This document shows positions 1 through 8,094 of a DNA stretch of 45,123 nucleotides, piece after piece. Position numbers and translations under genes: made by a program. The notes below the pieces were generated by a model that saw only the letters and a list, made by a program, of their open reading frames with translations, ran no database searches and was not told the DNA's origin. The DNA lies in contig CALBNS010000035.1 in the NCBI GenBank assembly GCA_937896665.1, positions 1 to 45,123 on the forward strand, in the 5' to 3' direction. Position 1 is the first letter of the stretch. Every line of letters begins with the position of its first letter. This DNA is from an uncultured Clostridia bacterium. GTDB lineage: Bacteria; Bacillota; Clostridia; Lachnospirales; Lachnospiraceae.

Positions 1-1
1 G

Positions 2-770
2 AACCCATTCCGGTACAGAGGATATTACTACGATGAGGAGACGGGATTCTATTATGTATCCTCAAGGTATTATGATCCCGAGGTTGGTAGGTTTATAAGT
101 CCTGATAGATGTTCTAGATATGCAGAGTGATTTGTATGATAAAAATCTCTATGCTTATTGTGACAATAATCCTATAATGCGTATAGATTTAAATGGGCAG
201 GTTTGGATTACTATCGGAATAATGGCGGTAGGTGGTGTCATTGGTGGTGTGATAGGGGCAGTTAGTTCAGCTGTTACACAAAACGCACTTACGGGAACAA
301 TTAATTGGAAATCCGTTGCAGTTGCAGGAGGTGCAGGATTTGTTAGTGGTGCCGTTGCAGCAAGTCCTTTGGGCCTTGGCTGGCAAATGGGTATAGGTGC
401 GGGGATTGGCGCTGTATCTTACGTTGCAGATTGTAGGGTAAATAAGAAGTCGGTAGCAGCTGATGAATTAATAGTTGCTACAGCTGGTGGATTAGCTTCT
501 GGTTATATTGGTGGTCCGGGAGCAAATCAACATATGGCGTTAACAAGAACAATCCAAACATCTATAAAAACGACTACTCGTATGTCCACAAGAAAGGCGA
601 CAACTTATGTTGCAAAACAAATTGCATCAACAAAGGCTTGGAGGAACAATGTATTAACAGTTAATGCGATGGGAAGTAGTGCACGATTTGCGGCAGGGAC
701 AGTTTTTTCAAATGCTCTAGCTGGTGCGTGGGCAACAGTAAAAGGATGGTTTTCAAAATTCTTTAAATAA
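2..770 (+). pseudogene. 3' end of an Rhs/YD-repeat polymorphic toxin gene, frameshifted (partial)
   Basis: The gene runs in from outside the window. Bases 2-118 encode the Rhs core signature (RYRGYYYDEETGFYY, then SRYYDPEVGRFISPD) and stop at 116-118. The sequence resumes one frame over: from about 100, and from an internal ATG at 120, it reads LYAYCDNNPIMRIDLNG, the usual end of an Rhs core. Removing one A from gatAgatgtt near 100 restores SPDDVLDMQSDLYDKN, so a single-base insertion (or a sequencing error) explains the break. After the core comes a tail of about 190 residues, rich in Gly/Ala and hydrophobic residues up to about residue 130, then basic, with a Trp/Phe/Lys-rich end. In Rhs proteins this variable tail is the toxin or effector tip. 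I do not recognise an enzymatic domain; membrane insertion is an inference from composition. It may be an inactive or orphan tip. The Rhs identity is firm; the toxin role is inferred. Confidence 0.8.
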
Positions 771-798
771 TTTTGTGGATAAAAAAGGAGGGAGCTCC

Positions 799-1170
799 AT
801 GGGACACCATACAGCTATTTTGATATTTGGTATTTTATCTTTTATGGGATGGTATGGCTGTGTCTTTACTACGAAACGTTTGATTCAACAGAGTGGTTTG
901 AATAAAAAATATTGGCCAAAACGATATATTATGCCAAATAGAAAGATAAGAAAAATATATGGTCTGAAGAAAAGAGAAATACCAAAATGGTGTTACTATC
1001 AATTGATGCTATCTTTTGTTTATGTTGCATTATTAGAAAGAAGCCTTTTGTTTTATTTAATACTAGATAATAAACTTTTGGTTTTAAAAATTTTTATGTG
1101 GATTTGGTGTGCTATTACAGTGGTAGATGGACTATATGTAATAGTGTGTTCATTCAGATACAAAATGTGA
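799..1170 (+). CDS. Small membrane protein, candidate immunity partner of the Rhs tail
   Basis: 123 residues. The start is the ATG at 799, with a GGAGGGAG ribosome binding site just upstream; an in-frame GTG at 775 has none. Three hydrophobic stretches are visible: residues about 5-24 (ILIFGILSFMGWYGCVF), 66-90 (around YYQLMLSFVYVALL) and 96-117 (FMWIWCAITVVDGLYVIVC). A strongly basic segment (KKYWPKR...RKIRKIYGLKKR) lies between the first two. I recognise no family. It starts 29 bases after the Rhs tail stop, in the same direction, which is where polymorphic-toxin immunity genes sit. A membrane immunity protein would fit a membrane-active tail, but that role is inference from position and topology only. 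Confidence 0.65.
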   Translation: MGHHTAILIFGILSFMGWYGCVFTTKRLIQQSGLNKKYWPKRYIMPNRKIRKIYGLKKREIPKWCYYQLMLSFVYVALLERSLLFYLILDNKLLVLKIFMWIWCAITVVDGLYVIVCSFRYKM

Positions 1171-1179
1171 TAAAAGGCC

Positions 1180-1228
1180 TCAGGAATTTCCTGACAAGTG
1201 TATTTGTAGCCAGTGGCATGCCAAATAC
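1180..1228. repeat. Cluster of short inverted repeats between the Rhs module and the recombinase remnant
   Basis: TCAGGAA-T-TTCCTGA at 1180-1194 is a perfect palindrome with 7-base arms. GTATTTG at 1200-1206 is matched by CAAATAC at 1222-1228. Inside this second pair lie GCCA-G-TGGC and the palindrome TGGCATGCCA. No T-tract follows, so a terminator is not obvious. The whole 1171-1487 gap holds these repeats and the recombinase remnant, with no intact gene. Confidence 0.45.
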
Positions 1229-1289
1229 GTTGCTTGCTGGAATAGTGTACAAATTTTGACCTTTGAAAAAATAATTGAAAATTTCAAAA

Positions 1290-1406
1290 ATTAGGTTACT
1301 TTTTGACCAATTGGGACGAGAATATATTCAGACAGGTTACTATACGGAAGTATATTTTGCTCAGAAAAAAGTAAGATATATTGCAGTAAATGAAGGCATT
1401 GTGCAG
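1290..1406 (+). pseudogene. Remnant of a large serine recombinase (resolvase N-terminal domain)
   Basis: The frame just upstream of gph reads FDQLGREYIQTGYYTEVYF followed by KKVRYIAVNEGI. This matches the catalytic-domain segment of large serine recombinases of the TnpX/Tn4451 type, usually like SRLGRDY..GYYTE..F...VRFIAINDG. The catalytic serine region, the recombinase domain and the zinc ribbon are absent, and upstream the frame has stops (for example at 1269-1271). The piece is in frame with gph through 1407-1487, but gph has its own start and ribosome binding site, so this is a decayed leftover of a mobile element rather than an N-terminal extension. Confidence 0.7.
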
Positions 1407-1487
1407 ATGCATATCATATCAAAAAAATATATTGAAATTTCACAGTGTTCATACTATGATATGTGTATGAAATATAGGGGGGAAACG

Positions 1488-2150
1488 ATGTATAAAGCAT
1501 GTATATTTGACTTAGACGGAACACTTACAGACACTTTGGAATCCTTGACATTTTCTGTAAATGAAACTTTGCGTGAGCTTCACCTTCAGCCGATTACCGG
1601 CAGGCAGTGTGAAAGCTTCGTAGGGAATGGTGCCAAGGTTCTGGTTGAGAAGTCATTGCAGGCGGCAGGAGATCGGGAATTGGTTCATCTGGAAGAAGCA
1701 TTGGATATATATGGACGTATTTTCAAGGAAAATTGTACATATCATGTAAAACTATACGATGGCATCCTGGAGATGATTCAGACCTTGAAATCAAAAGGTG
1801 TGAAGCTTGCTGTGCTGACAAATAAGCCGCATCTGCAGGCATTAGATGTCGTTTTTTCATTCTTTGGCAAGGACATTTTTTCTGATATACGGGGACAGAA
1901 AGAAGGTGTTCCAAGAAAGCCGGATCCAACAGCAGCGATTATGATTGCAGAAGAGTTTCAGGCAGAGTGCCGTGAATGTGTGTATATTGGTGATTCAGAG
2001 GTCGATATGCAGACAGGAAGGGCTGCTGGAATGAAGACAGTCGGCGTTACGTGGGGATTCAGAGACAGGCAGGTTCTGGTTATGCATGGAGCAGAACATA
2101 TTATTGACAATCCGCAGGAGTTGTTGGCGATTGTAGAAGGAAAGGAGTAA
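1488..2150 (+). CDS. gph: HAD-family hydrolase, phosphoglycolate phosphatase-like
   Basis: 220 residues. The start is the ATG at 1488, preceded by a run of Gs with GGGGGG-AAACG spacing; the open frame extends upstream only through recombinase debris. HAD motif I is DLDGT with nucleophile Asp8 and acid Asp10. Motif II is the LTNK region, motif III the Lys of RKPDP, and motif IV GDSEVD. Residues about 15-80 form an alpha-helical C1 cap, the layout of the Gph/PGMB subfamily that dephosphorylates phosphoglycolate or similar small sugar phosphates. The fold is certain; the substrate is not. The small gene at 2158 follows after 7 bases. Confidence 0.85.
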   Translation: MYKACIFDLDGTLTDTLESLTFSVNETLRELHLQPITGRQCESFVGNGAKVLVEKSLQAAGDRELVHLEEALDIYGRIFKENCTYHVKLYDGILEMIQTLKSKGVKLAVLTNKPHLQALDVVFSFFGKDIFSDIRGQKEGVPRKPDPTAAIMIAEEFQAECRECVYIGDSEVDMQTGRAAGMKTVGVTWGFRDRQVLVMHGAEHIIDNPQELLAIVEGKE

Positions 2151-2157
2151 AAAGTGT

Positions 2158-2421
2158 ATGTACGAATATGATGAAGAGTGCCTGAAAGTATTTTTGAAAA
2201 AACAATTACAATTATTTGATGAGCCGGTGGCAGAGAATCTTGAAGAGGCGGAAGCTTTTTTGGAAGATTGTATGGCAGTGGTAGTGGATTCACTAAAAGA
2301 AGTGAAGGCGTACTTTGAAGAAAGTGGTGCAGATATTTCCGGTATGTCGTACGAGGAACTGGAGGAGGCATCAGAAGTATTCGCATTGCCGAATGGCCAG
2401 TATCTTATTGTAGAAGGATAG
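2158..2421 (+). CDS. Small acidic conserved hypothetical protein
   Basis: 87 residues and strongly acidic (many Glu/Asp). It is predicted mostly helical, with a C-terminal GQYLIVEG strand. The GGAG at the end of gph serves as a distant ribosome binding site, and the gene lies 7 bases after gph, so the two are probably co-transcribed. No catalytic motif or membrane segment is visible. It looks like a real gene because it has good coding composition, sits in an operon, and is followed by a terminator at 2433. I do not recognise a function. Confidence 0.7.
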   Translation: MYEYDEECLKVFLKKQLQLFDEPVAENLEEAEAFLEDCMAVVVDSLKEVKAYFEESGADISGMSYEELEEASEVFALPNGQYLIVEG

Positions 2422-2432
2422 ATAGAAATAAT

Positions 2433-2465
2433 AAAAGCCGTGGTCTCAATCGACCTCGGCTTTTT
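2433..2465. terminator. Bidirectional terminator between convergent genes
   Basis: AAAAGCCG-t-GGTC at 2433-2445 pairs with GACC-t-CGGCTTTT at 2452-2464, with a single T-T mismatch and a 6-base loop. A-runs on one side and T-runs on the other let it work on both strands. It overlaps the stop codon of the minus-strand gene at 2446. Confidence 0.8.
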
Positions 2466-2877
2466 CTAATGCCGATTTTATGGCATTTAGGATTACCTGA
2501 GAAGTATAAGGATTATCATCAGAATAAGAGATGTTATCCAGTGACTGGGAATCATAGACCTGTTCAGCGATATCCTCGATGGCAGGCTGAATGAGAGGAT
2601 ACATAGTAGTAATTGACTCATTCAGGTTACTGAACCGGATAGAATTGATATGCGAACTGTCTACGGATACCTCAACCTCTAAAGCAGTATTATTTAATGT
2701 GACAGTGGAAGTATATACTCCCGGAATATATTTTTGCTTATCTGTAACAGAAGCTTTATTACGTGGAAAAAACATAAATGTCAGCAATAGAATTAATAAT
2801 ATTCCTAATGCAACAAATACTACAGTATAAATAATCTCTTTCATGTGTAAAACAACGATTTTGGTCTTGGAACTCAT
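2446..2877 (-). CDS. Membrane-anchored FMN_bind-like protein
   Basis: 143 residues. The start at 2877 has GAGGAGG five bases upstream. Residues about 14-37 form one transmembrane helix (YTVVFVALGILLILLLTFMFF), followed by an extracytoplasmic domain. That domain begins YIPGVYTSTVTLNN, continues with VEVSVDSSHINSIRFSN, and ends YTSQVILNAIKSALEKAE. This order resembles the FMN_bind fold of RnfG/NqrC-type proteins (G-x-Y, v-V-x-I, then D-x-SGATxTS-x-x-Ai-x-AL). The SGAT flavinylation motif is not present: the corresponding place reads SYSDDNPYTS. It may be a non-flavinylated relative. It stands alone, convergent to gph and the small acidic gene. The family call is moderate. Confidence 0.6.
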   Translation of the reverse strand: MSSKTKIVVLHMKEIIYTVVFVALGILLILLLTFMFFPRNKASVTDKQKYIPGVYTSTVTLNNTALEVEVSVDSSHINSIRFSNLNESITTMYPLIQPAIEDIAEQVYDSQSLDNISYSDDNPYTSQVILNAIKSALEKAEVD

Positions 2878-2920
2878 ACAAGCCTCCTCATTTATATTTT
2901 ATTCAAGAATGTCTGCTTTT

Positions 2921-2926
2921 TATAAT
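2921..2926 (+). promoter_or_regulatory. Possible -10 box for pth-mfd
   Basis: A perfect TATAAT lies 103 bases before pth in the 151-base divergent gap. The -35 is poor (TTATTC at 2899, 16-base spacer), so this is a weak call. Confidence 0.35.
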
Positions 2927-2955
2927 GTATGAAAAAGTTTAGAGAATTATTCATT

Positions 2956-2974
2956 GCTTTTGCGTGACAAAAGC
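2956..2974. repeat. Perfect hairpin in the pth leader
   Basis: GCTTTTG-cgtga-CAAAAGC is a perfect 7-base stem, extendable by one pair, with a 5-base loop. It lies between the possible pth -10 box and the start codon. No U-run follows, so it is more likely a leader structure or operator than a terminator. Confidence 0.5.
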
Positions 2975-3028
2975 AGAACCATCTTGTAAAATAGGTAGAG
3001 CAATAAAAGAATACGAGGGAGTGAAGAG

Positions 3029-3604
3029 ATGTTTATCATAGTAGGATTAGGCAACCCGACAGACCGGTACGAGGGAACACGGCATAATGTCGGATTCGAT
3101 GTCATAGATACGCTTGCGGAAAAATATAATATATCAGTGACAGAACGTAAAAGCCGTGCTTTTTGTGGAAAAGGCATAATCGGGGGCCAGAAAGTGATAT
3201 TGGTGAAACCCCAGACTTATATGAATCTCAGTGGTGAGAGCGTAAGAAGTATTGTGGATTATTATAAGATAGACGAAGAATCGGAATTATTGGTGATTTA
3301 TGATGATGTCAGCCTGGGAGTGGGACAGCTACGCATTCGTAAAAAAGGAAGTGCAGGAGGACATAATGGAATAAAAAATATTATCGCACAGTTAGGAACA
3401 AGTGTGTTTGCTAGAATTAAGGTCGGTGTCGGAGAGAAACCGAAGCAATACGACCTTGCGGATTATGTGCTTGGTCATTTTTCAAAAGAAGAAAAAGAAC
3501 TCATGGAAGATGGATACAAACGTGCTGCAGAGGCAGTAGAATTGATTGTGCAGGATGAAATAGATGAGGCAATGAACAGATTTAATAAAAAGGTAAATGC
3601 ATAA
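3029..3604 (+). CDS. pth: Peptidyl-tRNA hydrolase
   Basis: 191 residues, normal length for bacterial Pth1. It recycles peptidyl-tRNAs that drop off the ribosome. Visible signatures are GLGNPTDRYEGTRHNVGF, with the catalytic His in TRHN; YMNLSG, with the substrate-binding Asn; DDVSLG, with the catalytic Asp; and GSAGGHNGIKNI. The start ATG at 3029 has GGGAG upstream. mfd starts 12 bases after the stop; pth-mfd adjacency is common in Firmicutes. Confidence 0.95.
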   Translation: MFIIVGLGNPTDRYEGTRHNVGFDVIDTLAEKYNISVTERKSRAFCGKGIIGGQKVILVKPQTYMNLSGESVRSIVDYYKIDEESELLVIYDDVSLGVGQLRIRKKGSAGGHNGIKNIIAQLGTSVFARIKVGVGEKPKQYDLADYVLGHFSKEEKELMEDGYKRAAEAVELIVQDEIDEAMNRFNKKVNA

Positions 3605-3616
3605 GGAGCGGTAAAG

Positions 3617-6600
3617 ATGCAGGCTTTGTTAGGACCCCTTACGGAATTGGCGCAGTATGATACAATTCAAAAGAAAATCAGAGAAAAACATGGAATGATA
3701 CAGATTGCAGGATGTGTGACTTCACAGAAGACACATTTGATGCGTGCACTTGGCGATGGTTTTGAGAGAAAAATCATCGCTGTTTCGAGTGAGGCGAAAG
3801 CAAAGCAGGTGTATGAAGAATATCGTTTTTTGGACTCGAACGTTTACCTGTATCCTGCCAAGGACATGTTGTTTTATCAGGCAGATTTGCGCGGAAAATA
3901 TCTTGTAAAGCACCGCATGGAAGTGTTTCAGGCAATGCTTGAGGAAAAGAATATTACTGTAGTAACCAGCTTTGATGGTTTTATGGATGCATTACTCCCG
4001 TTAGAAGAGATGAAAAAGAGAATTCTATCTCTGGCTGTTGGGGACACGGTTGATTTTGAAGCTCTCAAAAAAAAGATGGTCCTCTTAGGGTATGACAGAG
4101 AAGAGCAGATTGAGGGACCGGGACAATTTGCAGTCCGGGGCGGGATTCTTGATGTCTATCCACTGACAGAGGAAGTACCGATTCGTATTGAATTATGGGG
4201 TGATGAGATTGATTCTGTGCGTACATTTGATGTGGAAAGCCAGCGTTCTATTGAGAATCTGAACACAATAACAATCTATCCGGCAACGGATTTTCCAACA
4301 GAAGAGTCAAAAAGGGTTTCTTTTCTAGATTATTTTGACTCGAATAACAGTATTTTGTTCTGTGATGAACCGGTTCGTCTTGTGGAAAAAGGACAGGCCG
4401 TAGAAGATGAATTTGTTCAGGCACAGGCAAACCGCATGGAAAGTGGGTACGAAATCTCAGATGAAGAGATGAAGCTGTTTTCAACAAAAGAAATAGTAGG
4501 AAAGATGCAGGAGTTTTGCAGTGTTGGTTTTTCAGCATTGGAAATGAAAAGCAAAGAATTCAAGGTAAGTGAGTTGTTCAGCATACAGGCAAAAGGAGTT
4601 AATTCATTTAATAACAGTTTTGAAATGCTGACCAGAGATTTGAAGCGTTTAAAAAGAACAGGCTATCGTGTGGTTCTTTTGTCTGGTTCCAGAACAAGGG
4701 CAAAAAGACTGGCAGAAGACTTGCGTGACTATAATCTGAGCAGTTTTTACAGCGAAGATATGGAGCGTGAAGTACAGCCCGGCGAAATTATGGTTACCTA
4801 TGGACATGTGACAGAAGGATATGAGTATCCAATGCTCAAGTTTATGGTGATTTCTGAGTCCGATATTTTTGGGAAAACAAAGAAAAAGAAGAAGCGAAAG
4901 ACCTACGAAGGACAGAAGATTCAAAGCTTTTCGGATTTAAAGGTCGGGGATTATGTAGTTCATGAAAATCATGGACTTGGAATCTATCAGGGAATTGAAA
5001 AGATTGAAGTTGATAAGGTTGCAAAGGATTACATGAAAATCTCTTATGCAGCGGGAGGCAATCTTTATATTCCTGCAACGCAGCTTGATCTGATTCAGAA
5101 ATATGCAAGTGCAGATGCAAAGAAGCCAAAGTTAAACAAGCTAGGCGGACAGGAATGGACAAAGACGAAGACAAGAGTACGTGGTGCGGTAAAAGAGATT
5201 GCCAAAGATTTGGTGGAGCTCTATGCTGCGAGACAGAAGCAGACAGGCTTTGTCTATGGAGAAGATACGGTATGGCAGAGAGAGTTTGAAGAGATGTTCC
5301 CGTTTGAGGAGACAGAGGACCAATTACTTGCAATTGAGGCAGTGAAAAAGGATATGGAGAGCCATAAGATTATGGACCGTCTGATTTGTGGCGACGTTGG
5401 TTTTGGAAAGACCGAGATTGCCATCCGCGCTGCATTTAAGGCAGTGCAGGAGAATAAACAGGTAGTTTATCTTGTGCCTACAACTATTCTTGCGCAGCAG
5501 CATTACAATACATTTATGCAGAGAATGAAAGATTTCCCGGTACGGGTGGATTTGATGTGCCGTTTTCGGACTCCTGCACAGCAGAAAAAGACAACTGAAG
5601 ATACGAAGCGGGGATTGGTAGATATTGTAGTCGGAACACATCGTGTTCTGAGTGATGATTTAAAGTTTAAAGATTTAGGACTTTTAATTATCGATGAAGA
5701 ACAGCGCTTTGGTGTGCAGCATAAAGAAAAGATTAAGAAACTAAAAGAAAATGTGGATGTCTTGACATTGACGGCGACACCGATTCCGAGAACACTTCAC
5801 ATGAGCCTGATTGGAATCCGGGATATGAGCGTACTCGAGGAGGCTCCAATTGACAGAATGCCGATTCAGACTTATGTCATGGAATACAATGATGAGATGG
5901 TGCGTGAAGCGATTGTGCGGGAACTGTCAAGACAAGGACAGGTGTACTACGTCTACAATAAGGTAAAAGATATTGATGAAATTGCGGCTAAAATCCAGAA
6001 ACTGGTTCCAGAGGCAACAGTTGCCTATGCCCACGGGCAGATGAAAGAGCATAAGCTGGAAAATATTATGTTTGATTTTATCAATGGTGATATTGATGTT
6101 CTGGTGTCTACTACAATCATTGAGACCGGCCTTGATATTTCTAACGCAAACACCATGATTATTCATGATGCTGACCAATTGGGGCTTTCACAGATGTACC
6201 AGTTAAGAGGGCGTGTGGGCCGTTCCAATCGCATGGCATATGCATTTTTATTGTACAAACGGGATAAATTACTTCGGGAAGTAGCTGAAAAGCGTCTGGC
6301 TGCGGTTCGTGAATTTACAGATCTGGGTTCAGGCTTCAAGATTGCTATGAGGGATTTGGAAATCCGTGGTGCCGGAAATCTTCTCGGCGCGGAACAGCAC
6401 GGCCATATGGAAGCGGTCGGATATGATTTATATTGTAAGATGTTGAACGAGGCAGTGAAGCACTTAAAGGGCGAGATGACAGAGGAGCCTTACACCACTA
6501 CGGTGGATCTAAATGTGGACGCATATATCCCGTCGTCTTATATTCCAAACGAATACCGGAAACTGGATATTTATAAACGGATTGCAAGTATTGAGAGTGA

Positions 6601-6955
6601 GGATGAGAAAGAGGATATGCTGGAGGAACTCATTGACCGTTATGGAGACATCCCGAAAAAAGTACAGCAGCTGCTGACAATATCGCTTTTAAAATCGCTT
6701 GCTCACAGTGCATATGTTGTCTCGGTGGAACAAAAGGGAGAGGTATTTAAGTTCGTCATGTATGAGAATGCGAAGGTACACGTAGAGAAGATTCCGCTGC
6801 TTTTGCAAAAATATAAAGATACACTGACATTTAAGGCTGATGCTAATCCATATTTCATTTATCACAAGAAGGCGAAGAACAAAAAGCAAAAAGATGAAGA
6901 CGTTTTAGAACTTGTGAAAAATGTGTTAAATGATATAAAAATGTTGCTTGAATAA
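3617..6955 (+). CDS. mfd: Transcription-repair coupling factor Mfd
   Basis: 1112 residues, slightly short of the usual 1150-1180. Mfd displaces RNA polymerase stalled at DNA lesions and recruits UvrA. The N-terminal third is the UvrB-like module (EGPGQFAVRGGILDVYP near 175). The CarD-like RNA polymerase-interaction domain is at about 440-510 (VGDYVVHENHGLGIY). The RecG-like translocase has Walker A GDVGFGKTE near 592, DEEQ near 693 and TATPIPRTL near 720. The helicase C domain has ETGLDISNANT and QLRGRVGRS. The C-terminal TRCF domain follows. Start ATG 3617 has GGAG upstream. It probably shares a transcript with pth. Confidence 0.96.
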   Translation: MQALLGPLTELAQYDTIQKKIREKHGMIQIAGCVTSQKTHLMRALGDGFERKIIAVSSEAKAKQVYEEYRFLDSNVYLYPAKDMLFYQADLRGKYLVKHRMEVFQAMLEEKNITVVTSFDGFMDALLPLEEMKKRILSLAVGDTVDFEALKKKMVLLGYDREEQIEGPGQFAVRGGILDVYPLTEEVPIRIELWGDEIDSVRTFDVESQRSIENLNTITIYPATDFPTEESKRVSFLDYFDSNNSILFCDEPVRLVEKGQAVEDEFVQAQANRMESGYEISDEEMKLFSTKEIVGKMQEFCSVGFSALEMKSKEFKVSELFSIQAKGVNSFNNSFEMLTRDLKRLKRTGYRVVLLSGSRTRAKRLAEDLRDYNLSSFYSEDMEREVQPGEIMVTYGHVTEGYEYPMLKFMVISESDIFGKTKKKKKRKTYEGQKIQSFSDLKVGDYVVHENHGLGIYQGIEKIEVDKVAKDYMKISYAAGGNLYIPATQLDLIQKYASADAKKPKLNKLGGQEWTKTKTRVRGAVKEIAKDLVELYAARQKQTGFVYGEDTVWQREFEEMFPFEETEDQLLAIEAVKKDMESHKIMDRLICGDVGFGKTEIAIRAAFKAVQENKQVVYLVPTTILAQQHYNTFMQRMKDFPVRVDLMCRFRTPAQQKKTTEDTKRGLVDIVVGTHRVLSDDLKFKDLGLLIIDEEQRFGVQHKEKIKKLKENVDVLTLTATPIPRTLHMSLIGIRDMSVLEEAPIDRMPIQTYVMEYNDEMVREAIVRELSRQGQVYYVYNKVKDIDEIAAKIQKLVPEATVAYAHGQMKEHKLENIMFDFINGDIDVLVSTTIIETGLDISNANTMIIHDADQLGLSQMYQLRGRVGRSNRMAYAFLLYKRDKLLREVAEKRLAAVREFTDLGSGFKIAMRDLEIRGAGNLLGAEQHGHMEAVGYDLYCKMLNEAVKHLKGEMTEEPYTTTVDLNVDAYIPSSYIPNEYRKLDIYKRIASIESEDEKEDMLEELIDRYGDIPKKVQQLLTISLLKSLAHSAYVVSVEQKGEVFKFVMYENAKVHVEKIPLLLQKYKDTLTFKADANPYFIYHKKAKNKKQKDEDVLELVKNVLNDIKMLLE

Positions 6956-6972
6956 GAAAAAGAAGTTATAAT
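6944..6972 (+). promoter_or_regulatory. Promoter for the PrsA-like gene
   Basis: TTGCTT at 6944, a 17-base spacer and a perfect TATAAT at 6967. It overlaps the 3' end of mfd and lies 37 bases before the foldase start. Confidence 0.65.
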
Positions 6973-7009
6973 AGACGGATAGGAAACACGAAGGAGGACG
7001 TTATACGTT

Positions 7010-8038
7010 ATGAAAAATTTGAAAAAGAAAGTAATGGTGCTTGCGACAGCAGCTACAATGGCAGTTACATCACTGGCAGGATGTGGAAGCCTCAATAATA
7101 GTGATGTAGTAGCAACAGTAGGAGACAGCAAGATCACGGCAGGTGTTGTGAACTACTATGCGAGATGGAATCAGGCCTCTATGGAAGCATATTATGGTGG
7201 AGATGTGTGGGGATATGAAGTCTCTGCAGGTACTACTTATGAAGATACAGTTAAAGAGGGTATCGTAAGTACATTAAAACAGATGTATATTCTGGAAGAT
7301 CATATGAGTGAGTATAATGTTTCACTTACAGCAGATGAAGAGACAAAGATTGCAGAGACAGCGAAAAAGATTGTAGATGCGAATGATGCAGAAGCAAATA
7401 AGGTGATTTCAGCGAGTGAGGAAGTTGTCTCAGAACTGTTAAGACTTTTTACAATCAACAATAAGATGAGAGAAGCTATGGTGGCTGATGTGAACACAGA
7501 AGTGTCTGATGATGAAGCAGCACAGAAAGCGATGTTATATGTATCTTTCCCATTTACAACAACAGATGAAAGCGGCAACAGCACGGAACTGACAGATGAT
7601 GAGAAAGCAGCATTAAAGATTAAAGCAGAAAGCTTCGCGTCAGGAGCGAAGGACGCAGAAGACTTTGAAAAGTATGCAGAAGACGCAGAATACAAAGCAA
7701 CGAAGCTTACATTCGATTCAGAGACGACATCTCCTGCAAAAGAATTGATTAAGGCAGCGGATGCGTTACAAGAGGGAGAATGTACGGATGTAATTACAAC
7801 AGAGTCTGGATACTATGTGGCAAAGGTTACAAGCCTTTTTGATGAAGAAGCTACAGAAACTGAGAAAGAGAATATTGTGGCTGAACGTCAAAATGAAAAA
7901 TTTGAAGAAATTTACAAAGAATGGGAAGAAGCTACTGAATATGACCTGAATCAGAAAGTGTTAGATAAGATTGATTTTGTAAAAGTAGGAGTTACACTCC
8001 CGAGTGACGATACAACAGATACAGCAACGGAAGACTAG
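7010..8038 (+). CDS. PrsA/SurA-like extracytoplasmic foldase lipoprotein
   Basis: 342 residues. The lipoprotein signal is MKNLKKK, then a hydrophobic core, then the lipobox LAGC with Cys25 as the lipidated residue. The mature part has a helical SurA_N-like region (about 30-170). A parvulin-like segment (about 175-290) includes VSFPF early, then ALQEGECTDVITTESGYY and VAKVTSLFDE. A charged helical tail follows. Such proteins help secreted proteins fold outside the membrane. The rotamase motif is degenerate, so it may act as a chaperone rather than an isomerase. It is strongly acidic. The ribosome binding site AAGGAGG lies about 13 bases before the ATG. It has its own promoter and terminator. 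Confidence 0.8.
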   Translation: MKNLKKKVMVLATAATMAVTSLAGCGSLNNSDVVATVGDSKITAGVVNYYARWNQASMEAYYGGDVWGYEVSAGTTYEDTVKEGIVSTLKQMYILEDHMSEYNVSLTADEETKIAETAKKIVDANDAEANKVISASEEVVSELLRLFTINNKMREAMVADVNTEVSDDEAAQKAMLYVSFPFTTTDESGNSTELTDDEKAALKIKAESFASGAKDAEDFEKYAEDAEYKATKLTFDSETTSPAKELIKAADALQEGECTDVITTESGYYVAKVTSLFDEEATETEKENIVAERQNEKFEEIYKEWEEATEYDLNQKVLDKIDFVKVGVTLPSDDTTDTATED

Positions 8039-8061
8039 GGAACTGAATAAGTATAAAGTAG

Positions 8062-8094
8062 GGGGATTGCACGAAGCAGTCTCCTTATTTTTAT
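8062..8094 (+). terminator. Terminator after the PrsA-like gene
   Basis: GGGGATTGC at 8062-8070 pairs with GCAGTCTCC at 8076-8084 (9 pairs including two G-T). A 5-base loop separates them and TTATTTTT follows. Confidence 0.7.

Noticed and set aside
1275..1487. N-terminal extension of gph
   Set aside because: The extra residues match a serine recombinase, begin with TTG without a ribosome binding site, and gph has its own start at 1488.
4842..5333. Long antisense frames inside mfd (and similar ones inside clpB, priA, fmt and others)
   Set aside because: They mirror strongly conserved genes on the other strand, lack ribosome binding sites and have unlikely compositions (Ser/Leu/His-rich).
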